Notes: a model not told the origin generated them from the sequence alone. DNA of 64,000 nt from Dehalogenimonas etheniformans (GCF_014672715.2 NZ_CP058566.2:310001-374000), one strand, 5' to 3'; positions 26,977-36,224 are shown, counted from the first letter of the stretch. Translations and numbers: made by a program.

Positions 26977-28458
26977 TTACATATCCTGACCCGTGTCAAG
27001 GCCCCAGGGATAGATATCTGCGTCCCAGATGGTGTCTGGGTGTTTAAACTTATTTGAACCAAAACTCCTATTCATGCTCGCAAAGAAACTATTAAAAACT
27101 GAAGTAGTACCCGCGGTGGCTCTAACTACGTTGTGGATCACAGCCTCGGTCGAGCCGTTACGGGTAAAGGGACAGACAGTCATGCAGACTGGGCAATGGT
27201 GGCACTTGGTGGTGTCATTACGCCAAGCCAGGTAACCGGGATTATAGCGGTCAGCGTATTGATAGGACTCTGGTGCTGCCCAGGTGGGGTCATCGTATGG
27301 GATAGATTGAAAAGTACACTCCTCAGCGCAGATGGCGCAGGTATGGCAGAACTTGTAGCCGCCGAAGTCTATTGGTTTTGTTGGCGCCAGGGGCATGTCG
27401 GTGAAGAAGCCCCACATGACACGGGATTGAAGGCCCATTAGCGGTTGCATCGGCGTGCCTTGCCGGCATTGCTCGCCAGTTCCAGCCAGAACGCCGGTAG
27501 GGCCTGAGGGCATGATGCCGCTTGCCCACTGTAGAGAAAGATAGCCCAGCGAAATCATGGATTCCTGTATTGAAAAGAGGGTAAGGCGATTGTATGCGTG
27601 CTCCTGGACGATACCTTCATATCCGGCGTTCGCACAATATTGATTACCCTGAAAGTAAGGGTGCTTCTGCGTCCAGTGCAGGAACCACTTGCACTTGTTG
27701 GGTATCACCACCCTTTTTGGGGCGCGCTCACTCGGCTCAAATACGAAATTGTCCACGTCGCCCCATTCATAAGCTGTTCCAGCAGGCGCAACAGCACTTC
27801 TGCCCCACATAAGCCTTTTGAAGTTGTCGTCGATCTCAATGGCACCGATACCTTCCGCACCTGCCATCCTGCCAAGGACTGTCATGGTACGCAGGTTCTC
27901 CTCCGGAGTGCCCTCCCACCTGGAAGAATAGCCACGTTCTTTCCAGCTTGGCTGAAACACCGAACCCCAGCCACTCGGCTTACCAACAGCACTCGTGTAT
28001 TGGCCTGCAGCTGTGAGAGCAGCGGTCATTGGCGCCGTTAAAAAGCTAGATTGGGGGTGACAATGGGTTATCGCATCCCACCTCATGTCAGTAAGTAGTT
28101 GGGCCGTATGGGTTCCCGGAAGATCACTCCAGTGGCCTGATGGCTTCCAATCAGGGAATTGTTTCTGGAAGTATGCGAGGTACGGCTCCAAATTGTCCTG
28201 CGCAGGAGTTGTTACTGGCATGAGCCTCGTCCTGCCAGGCTTAATCATGCTCCAATCTATGGGCACCGTCGGTTCATCCACTAGTTTTACCCACCAGGGT
28301 TTTCTGAGGACAGCTGTTGGTGAGGCGAGTGCTTCATCTAAATCATGAAAAGCAGAGTCAGTAGCTAAAGAAGTTGCAGCCATTCCGAGACCGGCACCAG
28401 CCAACCCTAAACCTTTCATAAATTCCCGCCTGTTTACCGTTGCGTGGAATGTAGACAT
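26977..28458 (-). CDS. rdhA: Reductive dehalogenase catalytic subunit RdhA (7), no rdhB
   Basis: About 493 residues from the ATG at 28458, which follows AAAGGAGAAATCG and restores the usual MSTFHATVNRREFMKGLG start; an upstream in-frame start at 28497 adds a 13-residue tail. The first cluster motif is CHTCAICAEECT, where the usual proline after the fourth cysteine is threonine. The second is CHHCPVCMTVCPF, more compact than in its neighbours. No rdhB follows. It has no 59-bp box. Upstream, after about 200 bp, is a DUF71 gene pointing the same way. Confidence 0.94.
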   Translation of the reverse strand: MSTFHATVNRREFMKGLGLAGAGLGMAATSLATDSAFHDLDEALASPTAVLRKPWWVKLVDEPTVPIDWSMIKPGRTRLMPVTTPAQDNLEPYLAYFQKQFPDWKPSGHWSDLPGTHTAQLLTDMRWDAITHCHPQSSFLTAPMTAALTAAGQYTSAVGKPSGWGSVFQPSWKERGYSSRWEGTPEENLRTMTVLGRMAGAEGIGAIEIDDNFKRLMWGRSAVAPAGTAYEWGDVDNFVFEPSERAPKRVVIPNKCKWFLHWTQKHPYFQGNQYCANAGYEGIVQEHAYNRLTLFSIQESMISLGYLSLQWASGIMPSGPTGVLAGTGEQCRQGTPMQPLMGLQSRVMWGFFTDMPLAPTKPIDFGGYKFCHTCAICAEECTFQSIPYDDPTWAAPESYQYADRYNPGYLAWRNDTTKCHHCPVCMTVCPFTRNGSTEAVIHNVVRATAGTTSVFNSFFASMNRSFGSNKFKHPDTIWDADIYPWGLDTGQDM

Positions 28459-28662
28459 TCGATTTCTCCTTTTTCTTTCTTGCTTCCCTAAATTCAACTT
28501 CCCCAGTCTCTTCTGGGCGTCAAATTATCATGTTCTTGTCCTCCCTAATTCTTTTCACACAAACCTATATATAATGTTTGCCATTTTTCATTCATGGTCC
28601 GTCATCAAGTTTGTTATTCTTATATTTCAAAATTTGAGCTATATCGCCTCCGATTGTGTTCA

Positions 28663-29454
28663 TCAAACAAAAACAAGCTCTTCTTCCCGCAATAATTTGC
28701 ACGATTCGTTAGTGGACTTATCGACGAGGTGGAAACGCTTGATATCCAGATACCACATATCATTGAGCTTGATATCCACAGACTCATCAATATCCAATCG
28801 CTTATTAAAAATTGGTCCATCAAGAACAAAAGTGAGATAAAGGCCGACCTTACCATCAGGAGCCGACCGATGCCGTTCGATAAACTCGGATAAAAGGTCT
28901 TCGTCGAGGACGCGACCGAGATACTCTTTTCCTAAACGGTGGTTGTCACACATCACAACAATGGCTTTGAAACCTTCAGCGACGATATTTCTGATTATGG
29001 ATTCGCGGTCCATTCCCCAGAGTGGCAGGTATGGGCGCACCTCTGCGGGACGGCAGACTTCATCTACCCAACTACGTTGCTGCTCGAAAAACGGGTTGCC
29101 AACGCTAACAACCCCAAAGACACCTCGCGTGACCCCATCAATCCTTAACCCCTGCAACATCTCGGTAAATTTAACGTCATAATCGGTGACCCTGGTCTTA
29201 TCACGTGACACTTTTGCGGGCACAGTCACCCACTGTTGGATAAGTGGAATGCCTATGGCTTTAGATTGGGCTTGCATGATCTCAGGTGTCAGATAATGGG
29301 GAAAAAGTCGGCTGTTATTCGCGGTCATCATTGAGGCCAGGAAACGTACATTTAATCCCTGACGCATAGCCAAGTAACAGGCGTAAGCCGAGTCTTTCCC
29401 GCCGCTCCAAGAAATACAAGCGTCTTCCTGCTGATATTGGTTAACAATATCCAC
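28663..29454 (-). CDS. DUF71/COG2102 (Dph6-like) ATP-pyrophosphatase, second copy
   Basis: A 263-residue paralogue of the protein at 7033. It has the PP-loop CISWSGGKDSAYACYLAM (about residues 13-30), the FLASMMTANNSRLFPHYLTP segment, VTRGVFGVVSVGNP and LTFVLDGPIFNKRLDI. It lies 27 bp downstream of a B12-binding-type radical SAM gene and upstream of rdhA7. Published analysis of DUF71 proposed a B12-salvage branch in bacteria; two copies, both near radical SAM and rdh or cob genes, fit that branch. The amidated substrate is not known. Confidence 0.85.
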   Translation of the reverse strand: MDIVNQYQQEDACISWSGGKDSAYACYLAMRQGLNVRFLASMMTANNSRLFPHYLTPEIMQAQSKAIGIPLIQQWVTVPAKVSRDKTRVTDYDVKFTEMLQGLRIDGVTRGVFGVVSVGNPFFEQQRSWVDEVCRPAEVRPYLPLWGMDRESIIRNIVAEGFKAIVVMCDNHRLGKEYLGRVLDEDLLSEFIERHRSAPDGKVGLYLTFVLDGPIFNKRLDIDESVDIKLNDMWYLDIKRFHLVDKSTNESCKLLREEELVFV

Positions 29455-29481
29455 TTGACCTCCTCATCGACTTACTCATCG

Positions 29482-30936
29482 TCATGTCGGGTTGATTGCT
29501 GTTTCATTTTGCTGAAGATGGAAACCACTTATCGAAGATCGAATATTCATGATTGGTGTTGTATGTAAGGAGGAGCATTTGAACAACCTGACTAAGGCAC
29601 GGATAAATTCACGTGGGTGAAGCACCACGTCCTTGAAATATGATGGATTGTGGCGCAGAGTGAATCTGAGTCGCCTCCAGGTATAGGTCTGGGCGTAGTC
29701 TGCAAGTGCATTATCGATAAGAGGTGTAGGCACTTCACTGAGGTTGATTTCGAAAGGAGCCCTAGCAGAAAAATCAGCCCACTGGATTGGGGTAACCGGA
29801 GGTTTAAAGTGGCCCCTATCAACGCAATAATCAAATAGTCGGGTGCCAGGTGAGGGTACAAATCGGCGGTAGATATATGAAGGATAGTCCAGCCTTTTTA
29901 GGAACTGTTGCGTCATGTTGAAGTCTTCGATGGTTTCGCTAGGAAGTGCCTCCATGATGTACAGATTAGGTTTGATCTTGTAGGCCAGCAAGGTCCAAAA
30001 GGTTTTTTCGATTCGTGCCAAATCGACATCCTTTTCAAGGAAAGAAAGCAACCGCTGGCTACCGGTTTCTACACCCAAACCCACTGCGACGCAGCCTGCT
30101 CTAGCCATAAGAGCGATGTCAGATTCTGATAAGTCTGCCCGAGCTTCGCAGTCCCATTTCAGCTTGATTTTCTTATCTATGAGGACCTGGCAGAACGCTC
30201 GCAGTCTTTTACGATTAGCGGTGAAGTTGTCTTCCAGAAAGCGGAGGTACTTGACGCCAAAGTTCTTCTGTAAGGTCGTGATTTGGCCAACAATTCGGTC
30301 TACCGAGAACTCGCCTCGATAGCCTTGATGGTAAGGTCCGTTGTAGCAAAAAGAGCAATGAAATGGGCACCCCCGGCTGGTATTTAAGCTAATAGCCCAG
30401 TACTTCTTAACGTTTATCAAATGCCAAGCGGGATCTGGAAGTTCGTCTAGATTTACGATGAATGGTCGAGGTTCATTAGTTAATACCTGATCGCCTTTCT
30501 TGTAGACGAGACCTTTTATTTGCTCTAAATTGTCAAAACCGTCCTCAAGATGCTCCACCAGTTCAAGCAGAGTCTGCTCACCGGCTCCGACGATAACATA
30601 ATCAACACAAGATTCGTTTATTACTTGCCCAGGTGTCAGACTGGAATGGACATTACCCCAGACAATCTTGGCTTCCGGTAGGAGCTTTTTGAATCGCTCT
30701 GATTGCGCGAGGGCGTTAGCGATGTATGGACCGGTCAAGACGGAAAATCCAACAATTTTGGGATCGAAAGCGACAAAATCATCCGGATGTCGGTCATCGA
30801 CACTTGTGTCGTATATTTTGACCTCGTGGCCGTTATTTTCGAGGACAGCGGCCAAAAACAGAAGGCCATTTGGAAAAGTGGCGAAAGTGTCTTTGGTGTC
30901 TGTGTCGTTGGAAGCATTGATGAGTAAAACTCTCAT
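29482..30936 (-). CDS. B12-binding-domain radical SAM protein (BchE-like architecture)
   Basis: About 484 residues from the ATG at 30936, which follows AAGGAAAATTAT; an upstream frame to 31020 overlaps the YkgJ gene. The N-terminal 150 residues look like a cobalamin-binding Rossmann domain (VLLINASNDTD, IVGFSVLTGPYIANAL, YVIVGAGEQTLLELVEHL). The canonical base-off DxHxxG histidine motif is not evident. The radical SAM triad is RGCPFHCSFCYN (about residue 195). Families of this architecture catalyse methylations, cyclisations and rearrangements. It sits in a probable operon: YkgJ-like, this gene, then DUF71. Confidence 0.88.
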   Translation of the reverse strand: MRVLLINASNDTDTKDTFATFPNGLLFLAAVLENNGHEVKIYDTSVDDRHPDDFVAFDPKIVGFSVLTGPYIANALAQSERFKKLLPEAKIVWGNVHSSLTPGQVINESCVDYVIVGAGEQTLLELVEHLEDGFDNLEQIKGLVYKKGDQVLTNEPRPFIVNLDELPDPAWHLINVKKYWAISLNTSRGCPFHCSFCYNGPYHQGYRGEFSVDRIVGQITTLQKNFGVKYLRFLEDNFTANRKRLRAFCQVLIDKKIKLKWDCEARADLSESDIALMARAGCVAVGLGVETGSQRLLSFLEKDVDLARIEKTFWTLLAYKIKPNLYIMEALPSETIEDFNMTQQFLKRLDYPSYIYRRFVPSPGTRLFDYCVDRGHFKPPVTPIQWADFSARAPFEINLSEVPTPLIDNALADYAQTYTWRRLRFTLRHNPSYFKDVVLHPREFIRALVRLFKCSSLHTTPIMNIRSSISGFHLQQNETAINPT

Positions 30937-30946
30937 ATAATTTTCC

Positions 30947-31540
30947 TTAGATACTGTTAGAAGGAACTCTATTTGTTTCCGTAGCTCTTGATTGTGCAAA
31001 TACATACGGGTCAAAATCACTGATAAATTTAAAGATATCCCTCTCTCCCCAAGCGCTTATACCCCATTCATTCCTGTCTGAACCGTTGCCTGACTTCCAG
31101 CATCGGACATATCTGGCTTCATGGGGACGAACCGGATGAATCATGCACGACCGGCTCTTCTCATCGAACAAGATACAATAGCCCCGATCGTAAGTCCTTA
31201 AAGGTGGTATGCGCCCCCCGGTTATGTCCTCCTCGCCATGTTTAGCCCAACGCAGAAAAAAGGTCTTACAATCCGGCGTATCAATGACCATGTATTTTCC
31301 AATTAACTCATCTACTGATAATTTGAGGTAGCTAGCAATCGGTTCGATCTCGTCAGGGCGAGGAGTACAGAACCGTAGGCAACACTGTCCGCAACGTTGA
31401 CAACTCTTCAAGCCGAACTTGACTGCCATAGGATTTCGCAACGACATAAGACGCAGGTAATTGTCGTAATCTTCGGTCAGTTGTCGCCAAAAAGCTCTTT
31501 CTTGTAAAGACATCCCGTTTCGGGTTTGTTGTTCTGTCAT
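30947..31540 (-). CDS. YkgJ-family cysteine-cluster protein
   Basis: A 197-residue protein with the motif CQRCGQCCLRFC (about residues 48-59), a mid CILF and a late CMIHPVRPHEARYVRC, the pattern of the YkgJ family of putative zinc or iron chelating proteins. A long charged N terminus precedes it. The stop lies 10 bp upstream of the radical SAM start, so the two genes are probably co-transcribed. Partners in other genomes often include radical SAM enzymes, so a metal-handling or electron-transfer role is plausible. Confidence 0.85.
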   Translation of the reverse strand: MTEQQTRNGMSLQERAFWRQLTEDYDNYLRLMSLRNPMAVKFGLKSCQRCGQCCLRFCTPRPDEIEPIASYLKLSVDELIGKYMVIDTPDCKTFFLRWAKHGEEDITGGRIPPLRTYDRGYCILFDEKSRSCMIHPVRPHEARYVRCWKSGNGSDRNEWGISAWGERDIFKFISDFDPYVFAQSRATETNRVPSNSI

Positions 31541-31609
31541 GTCAGTCCTTTAAACGCGGCACACGTCTGGAATCAAAGCCCAGCGGATTTACCAATAATG
31601 CTTTCACCA

Positions 31610-31900
31610 TCATTCATAAGCTGCATTAAAACTTTCCGAGTGGCGTTTTTTATCCCTCAGAGGGCAAGGCAACGCTTCTTGTTTCTGATGGGCATCACTT
31701 AAGTTGGTTTCAGTATCTTGGATGCCTTCATTCCAGATAAAAACCAGATGCTGAATGCCTAGTCTTTTGTAATTGTTTATACCTATTGCGGGGCCATAAG
31801 GAACTGCATCGTCGATGCAATTTTTTATCCATGCGTTATGAATAAAAATCCCAAGAACTGAGAACCCTGCAACAATGAGTCCAATTATGATCAGTGACAT
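31610..31900 (-). CDS. Small membrane-anchored hypothetical protein
   Basis: A 96-residue ORF with one N-terminal hydrophobic helix (LIIIGLIVAGFSVLGIFI) and a soluble, charged C-terminal part. It is preceded by GGAGGGGATAA, a good ribosome site. It lies between the NrdJ gene (22 bp upstream) and the YkgJ gene on the same strand. No family is recognised. Confidence 0.65.
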   Translation of the reverse strand: MSLIIIGLIVAGFSVLGIFIHNAWIKNCIDDAVPYGPAIGINNYKRLGIQHLVFIWNEGIQDTETNLSDAHQKQEALPCPLRDKKRHSESFNAAYE

Positions 31901-31922
31901 TTATCCCCTCCTGGTACGTGTT

Positions 31923-33719
31923 TTAATTCATCATTTCAAAAAATTGTTCAATTTTTTTCACCAGCTTTACTCCTTCCTCTCCCATAGATAGCGGCTGTAG
32001 TTGTCGACTGTTGTCCCGATAAACGGTGATACCCTTCAGTCCCTGCTCATAAGCCATGGTGAAGACCCGTGCGATGTCATCCCTCGTGGCTGACTTGGGG
32101 AAGTTCACCGTCTTCGAAACAGCTGAGTCGGTGTGCCTCTGGAAGGCAGCCTGAAGCCTCACATGCCAGTCGGGTGAGACTCTATGAGCGGTGACGAAGA
32201 GCTTTTTTACTTCTTCCGGAATCTCGGTCCTGGCATAGAGGTGATTGGAGGTTACCAGCTCTTCGATCAGCTTCTTGGTGAAGAAGCCTCTCTCTTTGGC
32301 TACTTCTTCGAAATAGGGATTGATCTCAAGCAGGTTCTCACCATCAAGGATGTTTCGGACAAAGACCGAGGCAAAGAGAGGTTCGATCCCTGAAGATACT
32401 CCGGCAATGATTGAGAGGGTGCCTGTAGGTGCTATCGTGGTACAGCAGGCATTCCTCATTGGGATGTTCTGCCTGCCATAGATGGAGTCACCCCAGGCAG
32501 GGAAGGCTCCTCTTTCTCTGGCTAGTTGCTGTGAGGCTTCGTGGGCGGTGTCGGTGATAAACTCCATCACGCTCTCAGCCACGGCGATGGCCTTGGTGGA
32601 GTTGTAGGGAATGCCCAGTCTTAAGAGCATATCGGCAAAGCCCATGACTCCAAGGCCGATCTTCCTGGTGCGCTTGGTGGCAGATTCTATCTCAGTGGTC
32701 GGGAACGAGTTCACATCGATGACATCGTCAAGTAAGCGAATTGACAGGCGGACGACTCTCTCCAGTTTGTAGAAGTCGACTTCAGGTCCAGATCCTTCGT
32801 CCATAAGCATCTTTACCAGGTTGATGGAGCCAAGATTGGTGGACTCGTAGGGAAGAAGCGCTTGCTCGCCACAGCCGGTGATAGCCGAGAGTCTTCCGAG
32901 ATTTGAAGTGGGATTGTCTCTATTGATACGGTCGATAAAGATGAGCCCGGGATCGCCTGTTTTCCAGGCTTGGTCGACAATTCGTGAAAAGACCTCTCGT
33001 GCTGATAGCCACCTGACTACTTCCTTAGTGTGGGGATCTATTAATGGGTAATCTTCATTAGCCTTGACTCTCTCCAGGAAATAGTCGGTGATTGATACCG
33101 AGTTATAGAAGTTGGTGAGTGTGTTGGGGTCGGACTTTGCAGTGATGAAGTCGAGGATGTCCGGATGGTTTACTGATAGGACCACCGAATTGCAGCCGCG
33201 TCTCACTCCACCCTGGCGGACGAAATCGGCGGCAGAAGACAGGACATGGATAAGAGCCACCGGGCCACCGGCGGCATCTAAATGATTTTTGACCCTGCTC
33301 CCTTTTGGTCTTAAATCGGATAGATTGAAACCGATCCCGCCGCCACTCTTATGGATCAGGGCTGTATCCTTGACCGTTTCAAAGGCCTCTTCAAGAGAGT
33401 CTGGCACGGGGAGGACGAAACAGGAGGAGAGGGTGCCTGAGCCGATGCCGGCATTGAGGAGGGTAGGTGAGTTGGGAAGAAACTCAAGTGAAGACATCAG
33501 TTCATAGAATTCTTCTTCAACGGCTTCAATGTCCGCGTTACCGTCGTAGATAAGCTCAGCTCTGGCCACAGACCTGGCCACCCGGTGGAACATCTCCTCG
33601 GGGGTCTCGATGACCTGGCCCCGACCGTCTCTCCCCAGGTAACGCTTCTCCAGCACTCGGTGTGCGTTGGGTGAGAGGCGAGACTTAGACAGGGTCTTTA
33701 GATCAAAGGTGTCCAGCAT
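31923..33719 (-). CDS. nrdJ: B12-dependent (class II) ribonucleotide reductase paralogue, truncated C terminus
   Basis: A 598-residue protein of the adenosylcobalamin-dependent reductase family that makes deoxyribonucleotides. Landmarks: LEKRYLGRD, NSPTLLNAG, the first redox-type Cys in SSCFVLPV (about 114), HKSGGGIGFN, VRRGCNS, the thiyl-radical Cys in TGCGEQALLPYE and TTIAPTGTLSIIAG. Two things differ from the canonical enzyme: the N-P-C-G-E motif reads T-G-C-G-E, and the Cys normally in ESCNLGS is Thr (ESTNLGS). The usual zinc-ribbon/cysteine tail is absent after YRDNSR. Its ATG overlaps the stop of a 68-residue ORF. Activity with a thioredoxin-like donor is therefore doubtful. Confidence 0.88.
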   Translation of the reverse strand: MLDTFDLKTLSKSRLSPNAHRVLEKRYLGRDGRGQVIETPEEMFHRVARSVARAELIYDGNADIEAVEEEFYELMSSLEFLPNSPTLLNAGIGSGTLSSCFVLPVPDSLEEAFETVKDTALIHKSGGGIGFNLSDLRPKGSRVKNHLDAAGGPVALIHVLSSAADFVRQGGVRRGCNSVVLSVNHPDILDFITAKSDPNTLTNFYNSVSITDYFLERVKANEDYPLIDPHTKEVVRWLSAREVFSRIVDQAWKTGDPGLIFIDRINRDNPTSNLGRLSAITGCGEQALLPYESTNLGSINLVKMLMDEGSGPEVDFYKLERVVRLSIRLLDDVIDVNSFPTTEIESATKRTRKIGLGVMGFADMLLRLGIPYNSTKAIAVAESVMEFITDTAHEASQQLARERGAFPAWGDSIYGRQNIPMRNACCTTIAPTGTLSIIAGVSSGIEPLFASVFVRNILDGENLLEINPYFEEVAKERGFFTKKLIEELVTSNHLYARTEIPEEVKKLFVTAHRVSPDWHVRLQAAFQRHTDSAVSKTVNFPKSATRDDIARVFTMAYEQGLKGITVYRDNSRQLQPLSMGEEGVKLVKKIEQFFEMMN

Positions 33720-33925
33720 TAGAGCCCTCTGTAGATGAACCGCGTTGGGAAGGCAGCCATATAAGCTAGATCAGAAGCAGCGTATTTGCCTTGAGGCAAG
33801 GAGTAGAGGAGGTGTAATAGTTCGTCTGACACTTCCGATGAGGCTGATGCCTTAAGAAGCTCATCATTGGCTAATGGGTGCACTATGTCACCGGAAACTT
33901 TTGAGAGCTTTTCAGTATCGATCAT
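33719..33925 (-). CDS. Small ORF translationally coupled to nrdJ
   Basis: A 68-residue ORF whose TAA overlaps the nrdJ ATG (TAATG), with an AGGAAATAGGAGAG-rich leader. The product is acidic to neutral with a helical centre (DELLHLLYSLPQGKYAASDLA) and no cysteines. The tight coupling and the structured leader just upstream suggest that it is a real accessory gene. No family is recognised. Confidence 0.6.
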   Translation of the reverse strand: MIDTEKLSKVSGDIVHPLANDELLKASASSEVSDELLHLLYSLPQGKYAASDLAYMAAFPTRFIYRGL

Positions 33926-33960
33926 TGCCTCTATTTTCTCTCCTATTTCCTTCTATAAAT

Positions 33961-34082
33961 GGCAAGCGCTGCGGTGAACCCCGATTACACCCAGGGAGCT
34001 CACGGGAGGGGTTTCACAGCGTATTAAGCCAGACTGGTCGCAACAGCCTGACACCCTGGTTTCCCCCACCGGAGCGCTTGCC
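33961..34082 (-). ncRNA. Strongly folded 122-nt leader, candidate structured RNA upstream of nrdJ
   Basis: The two ends are a perfect 10-bp inverted repeat (GGCAAGCGCT and AGCGCTTGCC). Inside it, GGTG pairs with CACC and CCAGGG with CCCTGG, leaving asymmetric internal loops and a central part (GTCAGGCTGTTGCGACC, CCAGTCTGG) able to form further arms. It ends about 36 nt upstream of the 68-codon ORF that is coupled to nrdJ, on the same strand. It does not contain the B12-box arrangement of the two cobalamin riboswitches in this window. An Rfam family named nrdJ RNA exists and should be compared. Confidence 0.6.
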
Positions 34083-34383
34083 GATAATCTCAAAACGCGA
34101 TCAAAATCTGATTTTTCAGCTTTTCCACTTAACAGCATTAACTCGAGACTAAAAAAAGACATCTCGGAAACTCCTGATCGTTTCGAAAAAAGTGTTTTAT
34201 TCACGATGCATCACTATCATCCAAAGATGTCGACCTTAATATTATGACTTGGTAGCATTGACAATCCTTGATTTCAAAACTAGAAGGCAATTCTTGTCCC
34301 ATCCGAATTGAAATGCTTAATTGCGTAAGTACCCACGACCGAAATAACACACATAATTGATAGGATGAATATTTCCATCTTGT

Positions 34384-34776
34384 TCAGCCCCCCACGGTCT
34401 TTCGATCTAATGGATCCTTTGAATAGCTTATGATCGTTGATATTAGATGGCTGCCTGATAATGGTTTAAAAAGATAATTGTCTGCGCCTAAGTGCAACGC
34501 CTTAATGAGACGATTAGCTCCAGTTCTGACATCGTCAAGCACGACAATTGGGATTCTCGTTCGGTCACGAAGTGAATCAAAGATCTCTAAGCTATTAACA
34601 TTCTGGCAATCTAAGTCAAAGAGGATTAAATTTGTGTCGAGAAAACTCTGTTTACAATTCACTATATCTTTGGGGGAGACTCGAGATATACTCACTTTTC
34701 CGAGATGTTGGATGATCATGCTCCTGGCCTCATCGAATATTTGAGGATTCTCTTCGACAAACTGGACTTTCATCAA
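34384..34776 (-). CDS. Stand-alone receiver-domain protein
   Basis: A 130-residue protein folded like a response regulator receiver domain: VQFVEENPQIFDEAR at the start, the expected phosphoacceptor region NLILFDLDCQN (Asp about residue 55), IPIVVLDD and ALHLGADNYLFKPLSG with the conserved Lys (about residue 105). There is no output domain. The first acidic pair is EE, not DD. It may act as a phosphate sink or protein partner. The spacer to the OmpR-type regulator (34777-35001) holds that gene's terminator. Confidence 0.82.
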   Translation of the reverse strand: MMKVQFVEENPQIFDEARSMIIQHLGKVSISRVSPKDIVNCKQSFLDTNLILFDLDCQNVNSLEIFDSLRDRTRIPIVVLDDVRTGANRLIKALHLGADNYLFKPLSGSHLISTIISYSKDPLDRKTVGG

Positions 34777-34945
34777 AATCTAAGTCCACAACTGAATCTA
34801 CCAAATCGTCTTTAAGGATAGCGCCACATTGAATCAGCTAGGATAACAATTCATTAATAGTTTCGAATTGAATCGAAGCATTAGGGAATTGACATGGTTC
34901 AAAAAAGCTACATTTCGTAACGGAATATCACTAATTCCTAAAATA

Positions 34946-34973
34946 AATTCGGAGGCACAAATGCCTCCGAATT
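34946..34973 (-). terminator. Rho-independent terminator of the OmpR-type regulator
   Basis: A 12-bp stem AATTCGGAGGCA with its complement and a 4-nt loop, followed by TATTTTAGG on the minus strand, 29 bp after the stop. Confidence 0.85.
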
Positions 34974-35001
34974 TAATAAGAGAGTCTTTTTACTTAGAGG
35001 T

Positions 35002-35706
35002 CTATTTAGCTAAAACTAATCTGAATCCGATACCCCGCTCTGTGACGATCCGGACACTGGTGATATCGTCAGTACACAACTTTTTTCTCAAACGTTGGAC
35101 ACACATTCTGATAGCAGCACTAGCCCCAGGGACATTATTGCCCCAAATTGCATGTGCAACGTTATTGTATGTGGTAATCCGCCCAGCGTTTTGCATCAAT
35201 CGGTACATGATGATGTTTTCATTCCTAGTAAGGGCGACTTCGCGCCTATCAACAAATGCTCGATGCACATCCGCTTCAAGCCTCATTCTACCGGAGGTGA
35301 TTGAACTGACGTCCTCCCTCCCTATATATCGACGAAAAACTGCTTGACATTTGGCTATCAGGTCAAGTTGGGCAATCGGTTTTGATAAGCATTCGTCGGC
35401 ACCGAGCTGTAAACTCCTAACTTCATCGGATTCAAGGAGCCCTCTTTTAAGGACAATCGTTGGTTTAGAACAATGCAAGAAAAGCATTTCAAGGAAATCG
35501 AAACCACTCATATCTGGTAATTCCAGATCGACGATAATAAGATCAAAATCAGAATGCCCAACCTCAATTAACCCCAAATTGCCAGTCGTACAACGAATAA
35601 TTTGGGCATCCGGCCATGGAACCTTGATCGCCGATATTGTTATTTCGGTTTCATCCCGGTGACTATCAACAACCAGGATATTCATTAAGCTCAATTGAGG
35701 ATTCAC
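35002..35706 (-). CDS. OmpR/PhoB-type response regulator
   Basis: A 234-residue regulator with receiver landmarks ILVVDSHRDETE (first acid position partly changed to S-H), the phosphoacceptor DLIIVDLELPDMSGFD (Asp about residue 57), a TIVLKRG strand and GADECLSKPIAQ. The winged-helix output domain follows, with ALTRNENIIMYRLMQNAGRI, then GASAAIRMCVQRLRKKL and VRIVTERGIGFRLV. No histidine kinase gene is adjacent, so it is an orphan regulator. It has its own terminator. A link to rdh control is possible but unproven. Confidence 0.9.
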   Translation of the reverse strand: MNPQLSLMNILVVDSHRDETEITISAIKVPWPDAQIIRCTTGNLGLIEVGHSDFDLIIVDLELPDMSGFDFLEMLFLHCSKPTIVLKRGLLESDEVRSLQLGADECLSKPIAQLDLIAKCQAVFRRYIGREDVSSITSGRMRLEADVHRAFVDRREVALTRNENIIMYRLMQNAGRITTYNNVAHAIWGNNVPGASAAIRMCVQRLRKKLCTDDITSVRIVTERGIGFRLVLAK

Positions 35707-35826
35707 CCCTTTTTGAGACTATTAAGGACTCACGACGAAGAATTATGCAAGCGATTACATTATATCCATTCTATATAGAAGAATTATATCGTACCTAAGT
35801 CTTAATCACTAGTGTACTTTATGCCT

Positions 35827-36117
35827 ATTTTACACAATCAAAAAGAATTTTGAGGTCGAATCTCCACCAGTGCAATGAACCATTATGCCATTCGTCTGGG
35901 TGACCTCTGCTTTGAGAATCTTGGTGATCGTATCTACGATTTCCAGGTATTTTTTGCCTTTCTGATACAGGCTGGGTTGGATCTTTGCCGCCGTAAAGAT
36001 CCTCAAGTTTCCTATATACAAGAAACTGCAAAAGTTGCGGATCTTACGCGGGCCTCCCGTTATTCAGGCAAACGACATATCCAAATCCCAATTCGAAGAG
36101 GTTCGGCCAAGCCATTA
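35827..36117 (-). pseudogene. Frameshifted gene remnant next to the tyrosine recombinase
   Basis: On the minus strand MAWPNLFELGFGYVVCLNNG (from about 36117) stops near 36046, and a second frame carries RKIRNFCSFLYIGNLRIFTA, continuing to HCTGGDSTSKFFLIV and a stop near 35830. A single shift would join them. A plus-strand frame (35875-36213) also exists but looks like antisense shadow. The fragment lies beside an integrase, a common place for broken genes. Family not identified. Confidence 0.35.
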
Positions 36118-36224
36118 CGGCATGCGGCGGGTCTGCCACTCCGGAAAGCTTGGCAGGTTCCTACAAGACCTGGAAAAAATGAGGTGGCAGCACTTTATTT
36201 GAGAGAGACGTAGCGCCACTCGTT

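Noticed and set aside
33961-34082. Cobalamin riboswitch upstream of nrdJ
   Set aside because: It is tempting by position, but the GGTGAxAxTCC, CCGCCACTGT and GAGCCAG order of the two real riboswitches is missing; called only as an unknown structured RNA.
34868-35347. Plus-strand ORF over the OmpR-type gene
   Set aside because: Antisense shadow of a well supported regulator.
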